DNA of 34,226 nucleotides from Candidatus Pacearchaeota archaeon. Its GTDB lineage: Archaea > Nanobdellota > Nanobdellia > Pacearchaeales > GW2011-AR1. The translations under genes and the position numbers were made by a program. Location of the stretch: the NCBI GenBank assembly GCA_016181895.1, contig JACOYL010000003.1:1-34226 (forward strand), given 5' to 3'. Below are positions 28,423 through 34,226 of this stretch, piece by piece (the first letter of the stretch is position 1; each line of letters opens with the position of its first letter). Under the pieces are notes generated by a model that saw only the letters and a list, made by a program, of their open reading frames with translations, was not told the DNA's origin and ran no database searches.

Positions 28423-29037
28423 TTATTTTTTCTTCTTTTTTCCCCCTTTTGTTTTTTCAGCCTTTTCCTCGTCTCTTGAAATTTTCTTTGAAACCCTTTC
28501 CTTTTTGACTTGATCTTCTTTTATCCACTCGATTTTTCCCAATCCCGGTTGTCTCATTGTCAATCCTATTTTCGGGAAATCTCCCTTGTGGCTTATTGCT
28601 ACAATTCTTGCCATGCACAAGTCTCCGGATTTCAGGCTTCTCTTGGAAGATTTTCCGGACAAAGTATTTGTTTTGCTCATGCTTACATAATCCTCCATTG
28701 TCTGCCCTATGTGAATCATTCCCTTCAAAACGCCCATGTCGATGAAAGCCCCGAAATTTGTTATCTCTGTTATGTTTCCGAAGACGATTTCCTGCAGCTC
28801 CGGTTTCCATGTGACAAGTTTGAATCTCGAATTGTAGTAAGCCGCTCCGTCGCCGGGAATTATGACTCCGTCGCCGACTTCGAGAACCTCGACGATGGCG
28901 ACAACCTTTCCCATTTCCTTGTCGTAATAATCCTGGTAAATTTTCTTAAGCTGGTTTTCAACAGCCTCTATTGTAGGCAATCCAAAAAGTCTCGGCTCAA
29001 CCCTTACATAATCCTGAACTTCTGTCAGATAGAACAT
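28423..29037 (-). CDS. rpo7: RNA polymerase subunit Rpo7 (E')
   Basis: A 204-residue homologue of eukaryotic RPB7, the stalk subunit that works with Rpo4. The N-terminal tip domain begins MFYLTEVQDYVRVEP and runs through GDGVIIPGDGAAYYNSRFKL. The S1 RNA-binding domain contains FGNITEITNFGAFIDMG, LKGMIHIGQ and MARIVAISHKG, ending in PKIGLTMRQPGLG. A Lys/Glu-rich tail (after about 170) is an extension beyond the usual ~185-190 residues. First gene of the operon leading to eS31; its promoter is half of a perfect palindrome shared with the 29099 gene. Confidence 0.96.
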   Translation of the reverse strand: MFYLTEVQDYVRVEPRLFGLPTIEAVENQLKKIYQDYYDKEMGKVVAIVEVLEVGDGVIIPGDGAAYYNSRFKLVTWKPELQEIVFGNITEITNFGAFIDMGVLKGMIHIGQTMEDYVSMSKTNTLSGKSSKRSLKSGDLCMARIVAISHKGDFPKIGLTMRQPGLGKIEWIKEDQVKKERVSKKISRDEEKAEKTKGGKKKKK

Positions 29038-29057
29038 ATGAAAATTAAGCGAAAATT

Positions 29058-29079
29058 CATTTAAAAAGCTTTTTAAATG
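29058..29079. promoter_or_regulatory. Perfect 22-bp palindromic divergent promoter
   Basis: Arm CATTTAAAAAG followed directly by its exact reverse complement. Each arm holds a TATA-like TTTTTAAAT for one direction. The centre (29068.5) is about 31 nt from the rpo7 ATG (29037) and about 30 nt from the ATG at 29099, so the arrangement is symmetric. It could be a bidirectional TATA/TBP site and, as a palindrome, also a dimeric-regulator operator. Confidence 0.7.
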
Positions 29080-29098
29080 CTGAAATAAAGGCTTGATT

Positions 29099-29479
29099 AT
29101 GAAATATGAATACGGGAAAGACGAATGGAAAGATATAAGAGAAAAATTATTTGGGAATAAAAGAAAAATAAAGACAGTTTATTCTCTGTCATCCCTTCTT
29201 GGCGATGGAGCAATTTATGTGAAAATAGTAGAACATAACATGATAACAGATAAAGGTGAAAGTAACAAAGAAAAACGTCCGCTTGATATTATGTCAAAAG
29301 AGCCGTTTTTTTATCCGCCGGAAATGATTTTGGACGAAAGTTGTAGTTTTTTGGGTGGCGGCATTTATGGAAAATGGTATCATGCATATTATTCAATAGG
29401 TGAAGATGGCCAGAGATTTGCCAATGTTAATCAAATAGTGGATTTGATACGAAAATACAATAACGGGATTGTTATATAA
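29099..29479 (+). CDS. Hypothetical protein, 126 aa
   Basis: The ATG at 29099 is preferred over a TTG two codons earlier because of its TATA spacing in the palindromic promoter. A soluble alpha/beta protein with an acidic/basic N-terminus (KYEYGKDEWKDIREKLFGN), a Gly-rich stretch (CSFLGGGIYGKWYHAYYS) and a helical C-terminus. No family recognised. It shares its promoter with the RNA polymerase operon, so growth-linked expression is possible. It converges on the PIN gene with three bases between stops. Confidence 0.65.
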   Translation: MKYEYGKDEWKDIREKLFGNKRKIKTVYSLSSLLGDGAIYVKIVEHNMITDKGESNKEKRPLDIMSKEPFFYPPEMILDESCSFLGGGIYGKWYHAYYSIGEDGQRFANVNQIVDLIRKYNNGIVI

Positions 29480-29482
29480 AAA

Positions 29483-29836
29483 TTAAACAATCTCCAATTT
29501 CTTTTTTCCTCTCACAACTATTTTTTTGTTCTTGATTTTTCTTTTTATTCCTGAATCCAAAGTCGCGATGATTGTTTCGGGATTTTTCTTAGCATATTTT
29601 ATAATTCCCAAATCGACATTTTTTGTCTTCAAGTCAACTTCCCTGAATTTGTTTTTCTTCAAAACTTGCCCTGCAAGTTTTCCGTAATCTTTTGTTTTTG
29701 AAATTTTCTCTATTTCTCCGATGACTTGCTTTGGAATTATTATTTGAAATCCTTCGTTTTCCAGAAATTCAAAAAAATCTATTTTCTGCTTCGCGCAAGT
29801 CAAAATAAAACTGGAATCCAAAACCGCGGTTTTCAT
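29483..29836 (-). CDS. PIN-domain nuclease, Fcf1/Utp24-like
   Basis: A 117-residue PIN-domain protein. The ATG at 29836 fits the TATA spacing; a longer in-frame start would lie in the promoter. Motifs: VLDSSFIL with the first catalytic Asp (D6), IGEIEKI (Glu), and ATLDSGIKRKI (Asp), closing with VVRGKKKLEIV, a pattern like FCF1-type rRNA-processing PIN proteins (single domain, archaeal). In many archaea this gene precedes rpo7, and here it is separated from rpo7 only by the 29099 gene on the other strand. Role in 16S precursor cleavage is inferred from family. Confidence 0.85.
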   Translation of the reverse strand: MKTAVLDSSFILTCAKQKIDFFEFLENEGFQIIIPKQVIGEIEKISKTKDYGKLAGQVLKKNKFREVDLKTKNVDLGIIKYAKKNPETIIATLDSGIKRKIKNKKIVVRGKKKLEIV

Positions 29837-29856
29837 GATATTACTTATACAAAAAT

Positions 29857-29866
29857 ATTTATAAAT
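29857..29866. promoter_or_regulatory. Palindromic TATA box shared by two divergent genes
   Basis: ATTTATAAAT, a perfect 10-bp palindrome. Its centre is 25-26 nt from the PIN gene ATG (29836, - strand) and 26-27 nt from the ATG at 29888 (+ strand), the leaderless spacing in both directions. Confidence 0.65.
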
Positions 29867-29887
29867 CCTTATCATACGATTAATATT

Positions 29888-30169
29888 ATGTCATTGGATT
29901 TTTCAAAGATAAACGACAAGATAGTTGAAACAACTTCTATTGATAGGGGATATACCATTTGCCCGCAAAATAAGCTTTACGTTGAAAGGGAAGAGTTAAC
30001 AATTTCTTTTGAAAAGTTTATATCTCCTTTTTTAAGAAAGGCGAGAACTTATAGTGTGGTTTATAACAGGCTTTTCGAATCTTTGAGGTCAAAGTCCAAC
30101 AGAACAAACCCAATTAACGCCTCTGCAATAATGAGAGCCATGGATTTGATACATGAGAATTATTTGTAA
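29888..30169 (+). CDS. Hypothetical protein, 93 aa
   Basis: The ATG at 29888 is chosen from its TATA spacing; in-frame sequence upstream is the PIN gene's antisense. A soluble protein with a strand-like middle (GYTICPQNKLYVEREELTIS) and a basic helical C-terminal half (FLRKARTYSVVYNRLFESLRS, then IMRAMDLIHENYL), possibly DNA- or RNA-binding. No family recognised. Confidence 0.65.
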   Translation: MSLDFSKINDKIVETTSIDRGYTICPQNKLYVEREELTISFEKFISPFLRKARTYSVVYNRLFESLRSKSNRTNPINASAIMRAMDLIHENYL

Positions 30170-30206
30170 TCTTAACTTTTATTAACCCTTTTTATTTCTA
30201 TAATTC

Positions 30207-30767
30207 ATGCATGAAAAAGAGCACGTGATTCAAGTCCTTGAACAAACAAAAGAGGCGATAAGAAATGATGACGTCCTCAAACTCAAGGATTTGTCAAATC
30301 AGACGATTCACTCCGCCTCGACGGAGCAGGACACGGATTCCATAACCATAGCCATAGTCATTTATTCTTTGAGCAAAATCATAGAAAGAAAGCATCAATA
30401 CGGGGAAAAGGAGTGCAGGGAATTTTCCATGTTTGCTTTCAAGGAAATAGACAATGTATTGAAAATTCTCAAAAAAGACGGCGAGGGCGCGTTCACAAAA
30501 AGCCTCGAGGGAATAATGAAAAGGCTCGCAAAATCTTCAAGCGAATTCAAGAGCCACATAAACGAGGTTTTCGAGAAAGCGAGAATCAACAAAGCCTCGA
30601 AAATTTACGAGCACGGAATCTCGATGGAGCAAACCGCGAAACTTCTTGGAATTTCAATGTACGAGCTTGCGTCTTACGCTGGACAAAAAGGCTCCGCGAA
30701 TGTTCCTTATGCCAAGACAATGTCTGTAAGGGACAGAATTAAAATCGCAATGGATTTTTTTGGATGA
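30207..30767 (+). CDS. Helical protein with C-terminal HTH-like segment
   Basis: A 186-residue, almost entirely helical soluble protein. Residues 1-130 are charged helices. Residues about 131-160 read like a helix-turn-helix: KASKIYEHGISMEQTAKLLG and then ISMYELASYAGQ. It starts a four-gene operon with ATGA overlap to the acetyltransferase gene. No family recognised with certainty. A TATA-like AACTTTTATTAAC lies about 27 nt upstream. Because the operon ends in a PIN-like nuclease, a regulatory or antitoxin-like role is conceivable. Confidence 0.7.
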   Translation: MHEKEHVIQVLEQTKEAIRNDDVLKLKDLSNQTIHSASTEQDTDSITIAIVIYSLSKIIERKHQYGEKECREFSMFAFKEIDNVLKILKKDGEGAFTKSLEGIMKRLAKSSSEFKSHINEVFEKARINKASKIYEHGISMEQTAKLLGISMYELASYAGQKGSANVPYAKTMSVRDRIKIAMDFFG

Positions 30768-31189
30768 AAATTCGCAAAGCAACGATGAAAGATGCAAGTC
30801 AAATTTTAAAATTGTTGAATAGCGACACAAAAATGAGCGTTAATGGAAAAAAAGGAGATTATAACAAATATGATGTTGAAGATTACATAAAAGAAAAAAA
30901 CAACCAAACTTTTGTTTATGAGGAAGATAATAAAATATTAGGTGTGATAATCTGTCATTTTTTCACATCTTATTTTTATCTGGGTTCCATTATTGTCGAC
31001 AAAAATTTTCAACGTAAGGGCATAGGAAAAAAACTTGTAAAATATATAGAAACCTTGGCAAAAAAACGAGGAATAAGATATGTTGAATTAATAACTAAAA
31101 TAGAGAATATTGGTATGCAAAATTTATTAAAAAAATTAAATTACAAGAAAGGCGATAAGTTTTTTGCTTATTCAAAGAATTTCAGATGA
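30764..31189 (+). CDS. GNAT-family acetyltransferase
   Basis: A 141-residue GNAT N-acetyltransferase. MKIRKATMKDASQILKLLN is the typical opening. The acetyl-CoA-binding motif A is IIVDKNFQRKGIGKKLVKY (Q/R-x-x-G-x-G/A pattern, around residues 76-94). The C-terminal NLLKKLNYKKGDKFFAYSK matches motif B (aromatic Y/F). Substrate unknown (protein N-termini, lysines or small amines). Coupled by ATGA overlaps on both sides. Confidence 0.88.
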   Translation: MKIRKATMKDASQILKLLNSDTKMSVNGKKGDYNKYDVEDYIKEKNNQTFVYEEDNKILGVIICHFFTSYFYLGSIIVDKNFQRKGIGKKLVKYIETLAKKRGIRYVELITKIENIGMQNLLKKLNYKKGDKFFAYSKNFR

Positions 31190-31743
31190 AAATCATCCTA
31201 GTTCGCCACGGAGAATCGGAGCATAATGCGAAGACAAATTTGAGCAGAGATTCAAAATTGACGAAAAAAGGCGAAATTCAGGCGAAACATCTTGGAATGA
31301 AATTGAAAAAAGAAAAAATTAAAATTGATGCAATTTATACAAGCAACTTAATCAGAAGCAAAAGGACGGCGGAGATTATATCAAAAATTATTAAAGTTCC
31401 GATAAAAAAAAGTTTTGATGAATTTAATGAATATCACATCTATCATATTTTAAGCAAAATGGTAAGATTGGTTAGTCCAAGACTAAGAAAATTAGAAAAA
31501 CTTCTAAAAGAGATATCAAAAAACAAGACAAAAGACAAGACGATAATGATTGTTGCTCACGGAAGAACAAACCGAATAATAATTGCGTATCTGCTCCAAA
31601 TCCCGCTTGGAAAATATCTGGTCCGCCTTGCTCAACATAATACCGGATTAAGCGTTTTATATTGGAGTAAAACCTTCAAAAATTGGAGAATGGAATCCAT
31701 GAATGATTTTACTCATTTACCAAGGAGGTTGGCAACCCATTAA
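31186..31743 (+). CDS. Histidine phosphatase superfamily protein
   Basis: A 185-residue protein of the phosphoglycerate-mutase-like histidine phosphatase fold. The catalytic motif is VRHGES (R7, H8), then YTSNLIRSKRTAEII with the second Arg pair, an acidic EFNEYH (E82 region, candidate proton donor), and VAHGRTNR (H125). Specificity cannot be read; it may act on phosphosugars, phosphoproteins or alarmone-type nucleotides. ATGA overlap with the GNAT gene; the next gene begins after TAA-A-ATG. Confidence 0.88.
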   Translation: MKIILVRHGESEHNAKTNLSRDSKLTKKGEIQAKHLGMKLKKEKIKIDAIYTSNLIRSKRTAEIISKIIKVPIKKSFDEFNEYHIYHILSKMVRLVSPRLRKLEKLLKEISKNKTKDKTIMIVAHGRTNRIIIAYLLQIPLGKYLVRLAQHNTGLSVLYWSKTFKNWRMESMNDFTHLPRRLATH

Positions 31744-31744
31744 A

Positions 31745-32422
31745 ATGAAAGCCCTTATCTTCGACGCGGGAGCATTGATAAGCTTGAGCATGTCTTCTTT
31801 GATTGAAGAGCTCCGCGGCTTGAAAAAAATCTTCAACGGAAAATTTCTAATTACGAAAGAGGTAAAGGGAGAAGTCGTTGATAGGCCTTTGAGCATAAAA
31901 AGATTCGAGCTTGAAGCCATGAGAACCCAGCAACTTATCGACGACGGGGTTTTGGAAATGCCTTCTTCCATGAAGATAACTGATTCCGAAATCTCGCAAA
32001 AGACATACGAATTCCTTAACATTGCCAACAACATTTTTGAAACGCGAAAACGCCCTGTTCACTTGATTGATGTCGGGGAAGCTTCTTGTTTGGCTTTGTC
32101 CAAGATTCTGGATGAAAGGGGAATTGAAAACATAATTGCAATCGATGAAAGAACAACGAGAATGCTCGGAGAGAAACCCGAGAACTTGAAAAAGCTGATG
32201 GAAGGAAAATTGCACATGCCGATTTTCGAGAAGAAGCAGAATTACAAGGCTTTCAAGGATTTTCGTTTCGTGCGTTCAACAGAGTTGATTTATGTCGCCT
32301 ACAAAAAGGGATTGATAAGAATGAAAAACAAAAACATTCTCGACGCGCTTCTCTACGCATTGAAATTCAAGGGAACCGCGATTTCCGACGATGAGATCAA
32401 TGAAATTAAGAGAATTGGGTGA
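31745..32422 (+). CDS. PIN-like domain protein
   Basis: A 225-residue protein from the ATG at 31745 (TAA-A-ATG junction). It begins ALIFDAGALISLS with D7, has acidic positions in EVKGEVVDRP (E39/E43), then LIDVGEASCLAL (D109, E112) and IAIDERTTRML (D134), the order of PIN-domain acidic residues. The last 70 residues add a helical region. The domain is longer than VapC toxins (about 130), so it may be a larger RNase or a DNA/RNA-processing enzyme. Last gene of the operon starting at 30207. Confidence 0.75.
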   Translation: MKALIFDAGALISLSMSSLIEELRGLKKIFNGKFLITKEVKGEVVDRPLSIKRFELEAMRTQQLIDDGVLEMPSSMKITDSEISQKTYEFLNIANNIFETRKRPVHLIDVGEASCLALSKILDERGIENIIAIDERTTRMLGEKPENLKKLMEGKLHMPIFEKKQNYKAFKDFRFVRSTELIYVAYKKGLIRMKNKNILDALLYALKFKGTAISDDEINEIKRIG

Positions 32423-32434
32423 GTGTTATATTCT

Positions 32435-32461
32435 TTAATCCCTTTGTTCTGAATGTGAAAT
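32435..32461 (+). repeat. Dispersed 27-bp repeat, copy 2
   Basis: Matches 21102-21128 with two mismatches. It starts 13 bases after the PIN-like gene's stop and runs into the TATA element (AATTATATAAATAA) of the DUF4258 gene. Confidence 0.75.
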
Positions 32462-32491
32462 TATATAAATAACTATTTTATTTGGGGTATC

Positions 32492-32728
32492 ATGAGAATA
32501 ATCTTTACAGAACATAGTAAAGAAAGAATGGAAAAATATGACATAAACATAGAAATGATTAAAAATTGTTTAAACCTACCTGACTCAAAATCAAAAACTT
32601 ATATGAATAGAATGATATATCAAAAAAAGTTAAACGGATACTTTCTTAGAGTTATAGTTGAAGAAAGCAAAGAAATAAAAAGAATAATAACTGTATACAA
32701 AGCAAGGAGAAAAAGATATGGAATATAA
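32492..32728 (+). CDS. DUF4258-like protein (candidate toxin)
   Basis: A 78-residue basic protein. The opening IIFTEHSKERMEKYDINIEMI is the DUF4258 signature (F-T-x-H-A/S-x-x-R), followed by a P-x-S segment, a strand with MIYQKKLNGYFLRVIVEE, and IITVYKARRKRY. DUF4258 folds are RelE/BrnT-like and often occur as putative toxins with small antitoxins. TATA-like ATATAAATAAC about 26 nt upstream of the ATG. It overlaps the next gene (DUF2283) by 11 bases, as in a toxin-antitoxin pair. Confidence 0.8.
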   Translation: MRIIFTEHSKERMEKYDINIEMIKNCLNLPDSKSKTYMNRMIYQKKLNGYFLRVIVEESKEIKRIITVYKARRKRYGI

Positions 32729-32927
32729 ATATGATGCCGAAACCGATATTTTAGTGATAACTTTAACTAATGAGAAACCTGATTTTGCGGAACAGCAGGA
32801 AAGTATAATAACCCATTACAATAAAGATGGAAAACCAATTGAAATCGAAATCTTAGATGCCAGTCAAACAGCTTCAAAGATAACCGATGTTGTGTTCGGT
32901 ACCAAAAAAGCGATAAAAACAAACTAA
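32718..32927 (+). CDS. DUF2283-like protein, unit 1 (candidate antitoxin)
   Basis: A 69-residue protein with the DUF2283 pattern: YKYDAETDILVITL at the start (Y-D-x-x-x-D-x-L-x-I), a central acidic strand and KPIEIEILDAS near 46-56. DUF2283 proteins often accompany DUF4258 toxins. The 11-base overlap with the upstream gene supports translational coupling. First of three consecutive DUF2283 units. Confidence 0.8.
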   Translation: MEYKYDAETDILVITLTNEKPDFAEQQESIITHYNKDGKPIEIEILDASQTASKITDVVFGTKKAIKTN

Positions 32928-32986
32928 GAGTTGTTAGAAAGAAGGCTCCGTATTATCGGCTTATTTTACAAGAAGCATGAAATAAA

Positions 32987-33217
32987 ATGTCTAAAGGAAA
33001 CATGAGGATTTATTATGATGAAGAAAGAGATTATTTAGAGATATTTATCGGGGGTCCAAAACCCAATTATGGAGAAGATATTTCGGAGGGAGTGACTGTT
33101 TTTAAGGATGAAGAAACCGACGAGATAATTGGAGTGGGTATACTTAATTTCAGGGAGAAAGCAAAAGACTTAAAGGACATTGAATTGAAACCCCCCTTCA
33201 AGATAATTTCTGCTTGA
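32987..33217 (+). CDS. DUF2283-like protein, unit 2
   Basis: A 76-residue acidic protein (alternative ATG at 33002). IYYDEERDYLEIFIGG, then EGVTVFKDEETDEIIGVGIL, the DUF2283 strand pattern. It is about 59 bases after unit 1 and may be an independent or co-transcribed copy; no partner toxin of its own is adjacent. Confidence 0.78.
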   Translation: MSKGNMRIYYDEERDYLEIFIGGPKPNYGEDISEGVTVFKDEETDEIIGVGILNFREKAKDLKDIELKPPFKIISA

Positions 33218-33243
33218 TGATTAAATAGGATTGCAAGCGGAAG

Positions 33244-33438
33244 ATGGAAATAAAAGACAAGTACAACTATGATAAGAAGTCGGATTCATTGTTCATTTAC
33301 TTGGAAGAAGGCGAAGAGGACAGGTTTGAGGAAATAGCGCCGGGAATAAATATAGAGTTGGATGAAAAAGGGAAAATTATCGGAGTTGAAATTTTGAAAG
33401 CGTCGCGATTTCTGGAAGCTTCAAATTTTGTAAAGTAA
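33244..33438 (+). CDS. DUF2283-like protein, unit 3
   Basis: A 64-residue protein: YNYDKKSDSLFIYLEEG, then APGINIELDEKGKIIGVEIL, clearly the same family as units 1 and 2 and the closest to the consensus. GGAAG precedes the ATG, and a TATA-like GATTAAATAGG lies about 22 nt upstream. It converges with the nuclease gene. Confidence 0.82.
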   Translation: MEIKDKYNYDKKSDSLFIYLEEGEEDRFEEIAPGINIELDEKGKIIGVEILKASRFLEASNFVK

Positions 33439-33493
33439 ATTCTGCTTTAAATAAATCAGGGAAATGGAGAGGATTGGTTAGAGGTTATTTTAA

Positions 33494-34141
33494 TTATCTC
33501 CCCTCACACCACTCACAACTATCCTTAGGACAATCTGAATTTAATAATTTAATTGCCTTTTCAAATAATTTTTCAGCATCTTTGACATTTATTTTCATTT
33601 TCTTTAGAGTTGTTTCAAAAATAACTTCTCCTGTCTCCATAACTTCTTTAGGAACGTAAAACAATAAGAAGGCATAATCTTCCGTTTCATATCCGGCTTT
33701 TCTGAGAAGGAAATTGTAAATGTCTAACTGATCTTGATAATGTTCATGGGTGTCTTCTTTTAAGTCGTAACCTCTTGTTTTATAATCAAGAACTATAAGT
33801 TTTTTGCCTTTCATAAGAAGATTATCAACAGCTCCCTTTAGGATATTCCCTTTTTTATCCTCGTAAGTAATTCCCTTAAAATTGCTTCTCCATATTGCAA
33901 GCAGAGCATGATCATTAAACAGCGTCATATTATTGCAATGTTTGTTGTCACACAATTCAGGGGGAAGTTTTCCCTGTTCCATGAATTTATTAAAATGTTC
34001 TTTTAGAATTTTGTCCATTCCTGAAGGAAGCGATGGAAAAATTCCCTGCGGTCTTTTCCAAACTTTGTGCTGAGTCAGCCAAAAACAGCGCGGGCATTCT
34101 TTCATCAAATTCAAAGAGGAAGGAGAAAGTTTGAATGTCAT
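33494..34141 (-). CDS. PD-(D/E)XK nuclease, RecB/Cas4-like
   Basis: A 215-residue protein. Nuclease core: KGAVDNLLMKGKKLIVLDYKTRG (D near 104 and the DYK pair near 118-120), then YQDQLDIYNFLL with the Q-x3-Y motif. An N-terminal Cys in CPRCFW (C16 region) and a C-terminal cluster DCPKDSCEWC match the Fe-S ligand arrangement of Cas4/AddB-like enzymes. It may be a stand-alone DNA exonuclease; no cas genes or CRISPR repeats lie in the window. A TATA-like CTTTTAAATAATT is about 27 nt before the ATG. Confidence 0.85.
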   Translation of the reverse strand: MTFKLSPSSLNLMKECPRCFWLTQHKVWKRPQGIFPSLPSGMDKILKEHFNKFMEQGKLPPELCDNKHCNNMTLFNDHALLAIWRSNFKGITYEDKKGNILKGAVDNLLMKGKKLIVLDYKTRGYDLKEDTHEHYQDQLDIYNFLLRKAGYETEDYAFLLFYVPKEVMETGEVIFETTLKKMKINVKDAEKLFEKAIKLLNSDCPKDSCEWCEGR

Positions 34142-34226
34142 AATTAGTCTTTGAGGGGGAATTATTTAAAAGTTGGGGTTTCAGAGGAGAAGGGGAATGA
34201 ATAATATTATTGTGCTGAGGAATTAA
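34142..34226. other. Window end, no gene seen
   Basis: It contains the nuclease gene's TATA box (34160-34172) and no supportable ORF. A purine-rich stretch AGGAGAAGGGGAATG precedes an ATG at 34198, which opens only eight codons before the TAA at the window end. Confidence 0.3.

Noticed and set aside
29726-29887. N-terminal extension of the 93-residue protein at 29888
   Set aside because: The upstream frame is antisense to the PIN gene and crosses the shared TATA box; the ATG at 29888 has the correct promoter spacing.
33494-34141. Cas4 as part of a CRISPR-Cas locus
   Set aside because: The nuclease has Cas4-like motifs, but no other cas gene or repeat array exists in the window; kept as a stand-alone PD-(D/E)XK nuclease.

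Overview
The window is archaeal. It carries the archaeal/eukaryotic-type ribosomal proteins eL33 (L35Ae), uL16 (L10e), eS24 and eS31, the RNA polymerase subunits Rpo7 (E') and Spt4 (E''), a diphthamide-synthesis enzyme (Dph6), a class III signal-peptide pilin, and archaeal TATA boxes. The AT-rich sequence, small proteins, very tight packing and many proteins without recognisable families suggest a DPANN lineage (Pacearchaeota/Woesearchaeota-like). That placement is inference; no rRNA is present to test it.

Layout. 1-600: the end of an upstream gene, a hairpin, a hypothetical gene and tRNA-Val(UAC). 686-6395: two related large nucleotidyltransferase-fold proteins, the second with an extraordinary His/Lys-rich N-terminus. 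They flank a pair of small HTH-like paralogues and a ribosomal operon (eL33, two small paralogues, uL16). 6443-13462: a block of mostly unrecognised proteins, comprising a membrane-anchored protein, a 630-residue xylose-isomerase-like TIM barrel with a low-complexity tail, a charged coiled-coil protein, a 507-residue unknown, small membrane or coiled-coil proteins, and a membrane-tethered HicA-like domain. 13496-17942: a glutamyl-tRNA synthetase lacking its C-terminal anticodon-binding domain, a pilin, then tRNA-His followed by an ATGA-coupled operon ending in hisS. 17939-21087: two tRNA-Ala genes (CGC, GGC) among secreted proteins, a methyltransferase, a glutamine-amidotransferase-like protein and a DUF218 protein. 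21396-26703: a Rad3/XPD-like helicase with a zinc ribbon, dph6, a VIT1/CCC1 metal transporter and scpA. 26704-27520: a structured leader with a 20-bp tandem repeat and some very small ORFs. 27521-29836: the Rpo7-Spt4-eS24-eS31 operon and an Fcf1-like PIN nuclease. 29888-34141: small unknowns, a four-gene coupled operon (HTH-like, GNAT, histidine phosphatase, PIN-like), a DUF4258/DUF2283 toxin-antitoxin-like array, and a PD-(D/E)XK nuclease with Cas4-like cysteines.

Gene expression is unusually readable here. Most first genes have a TATA box centred about 23-31 nt before the ATG, which implies leaderless mRNAs. Internal genes are joined by ATGA overlaps or by a recurrent TAA-A-ATG junction with one spacer base. 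A few genes (14980, 15738, 9312) instead have a Shine-Dalgarno-like sequence and a real leader. The most unusual non-coding element is at 26798-26940: a TATA box, two exact copies of a sequence resembling the 16S rRNA anti-Shine-Dalgarno tail, and a strong imperfect hairpin upstream of a small unknown gene.
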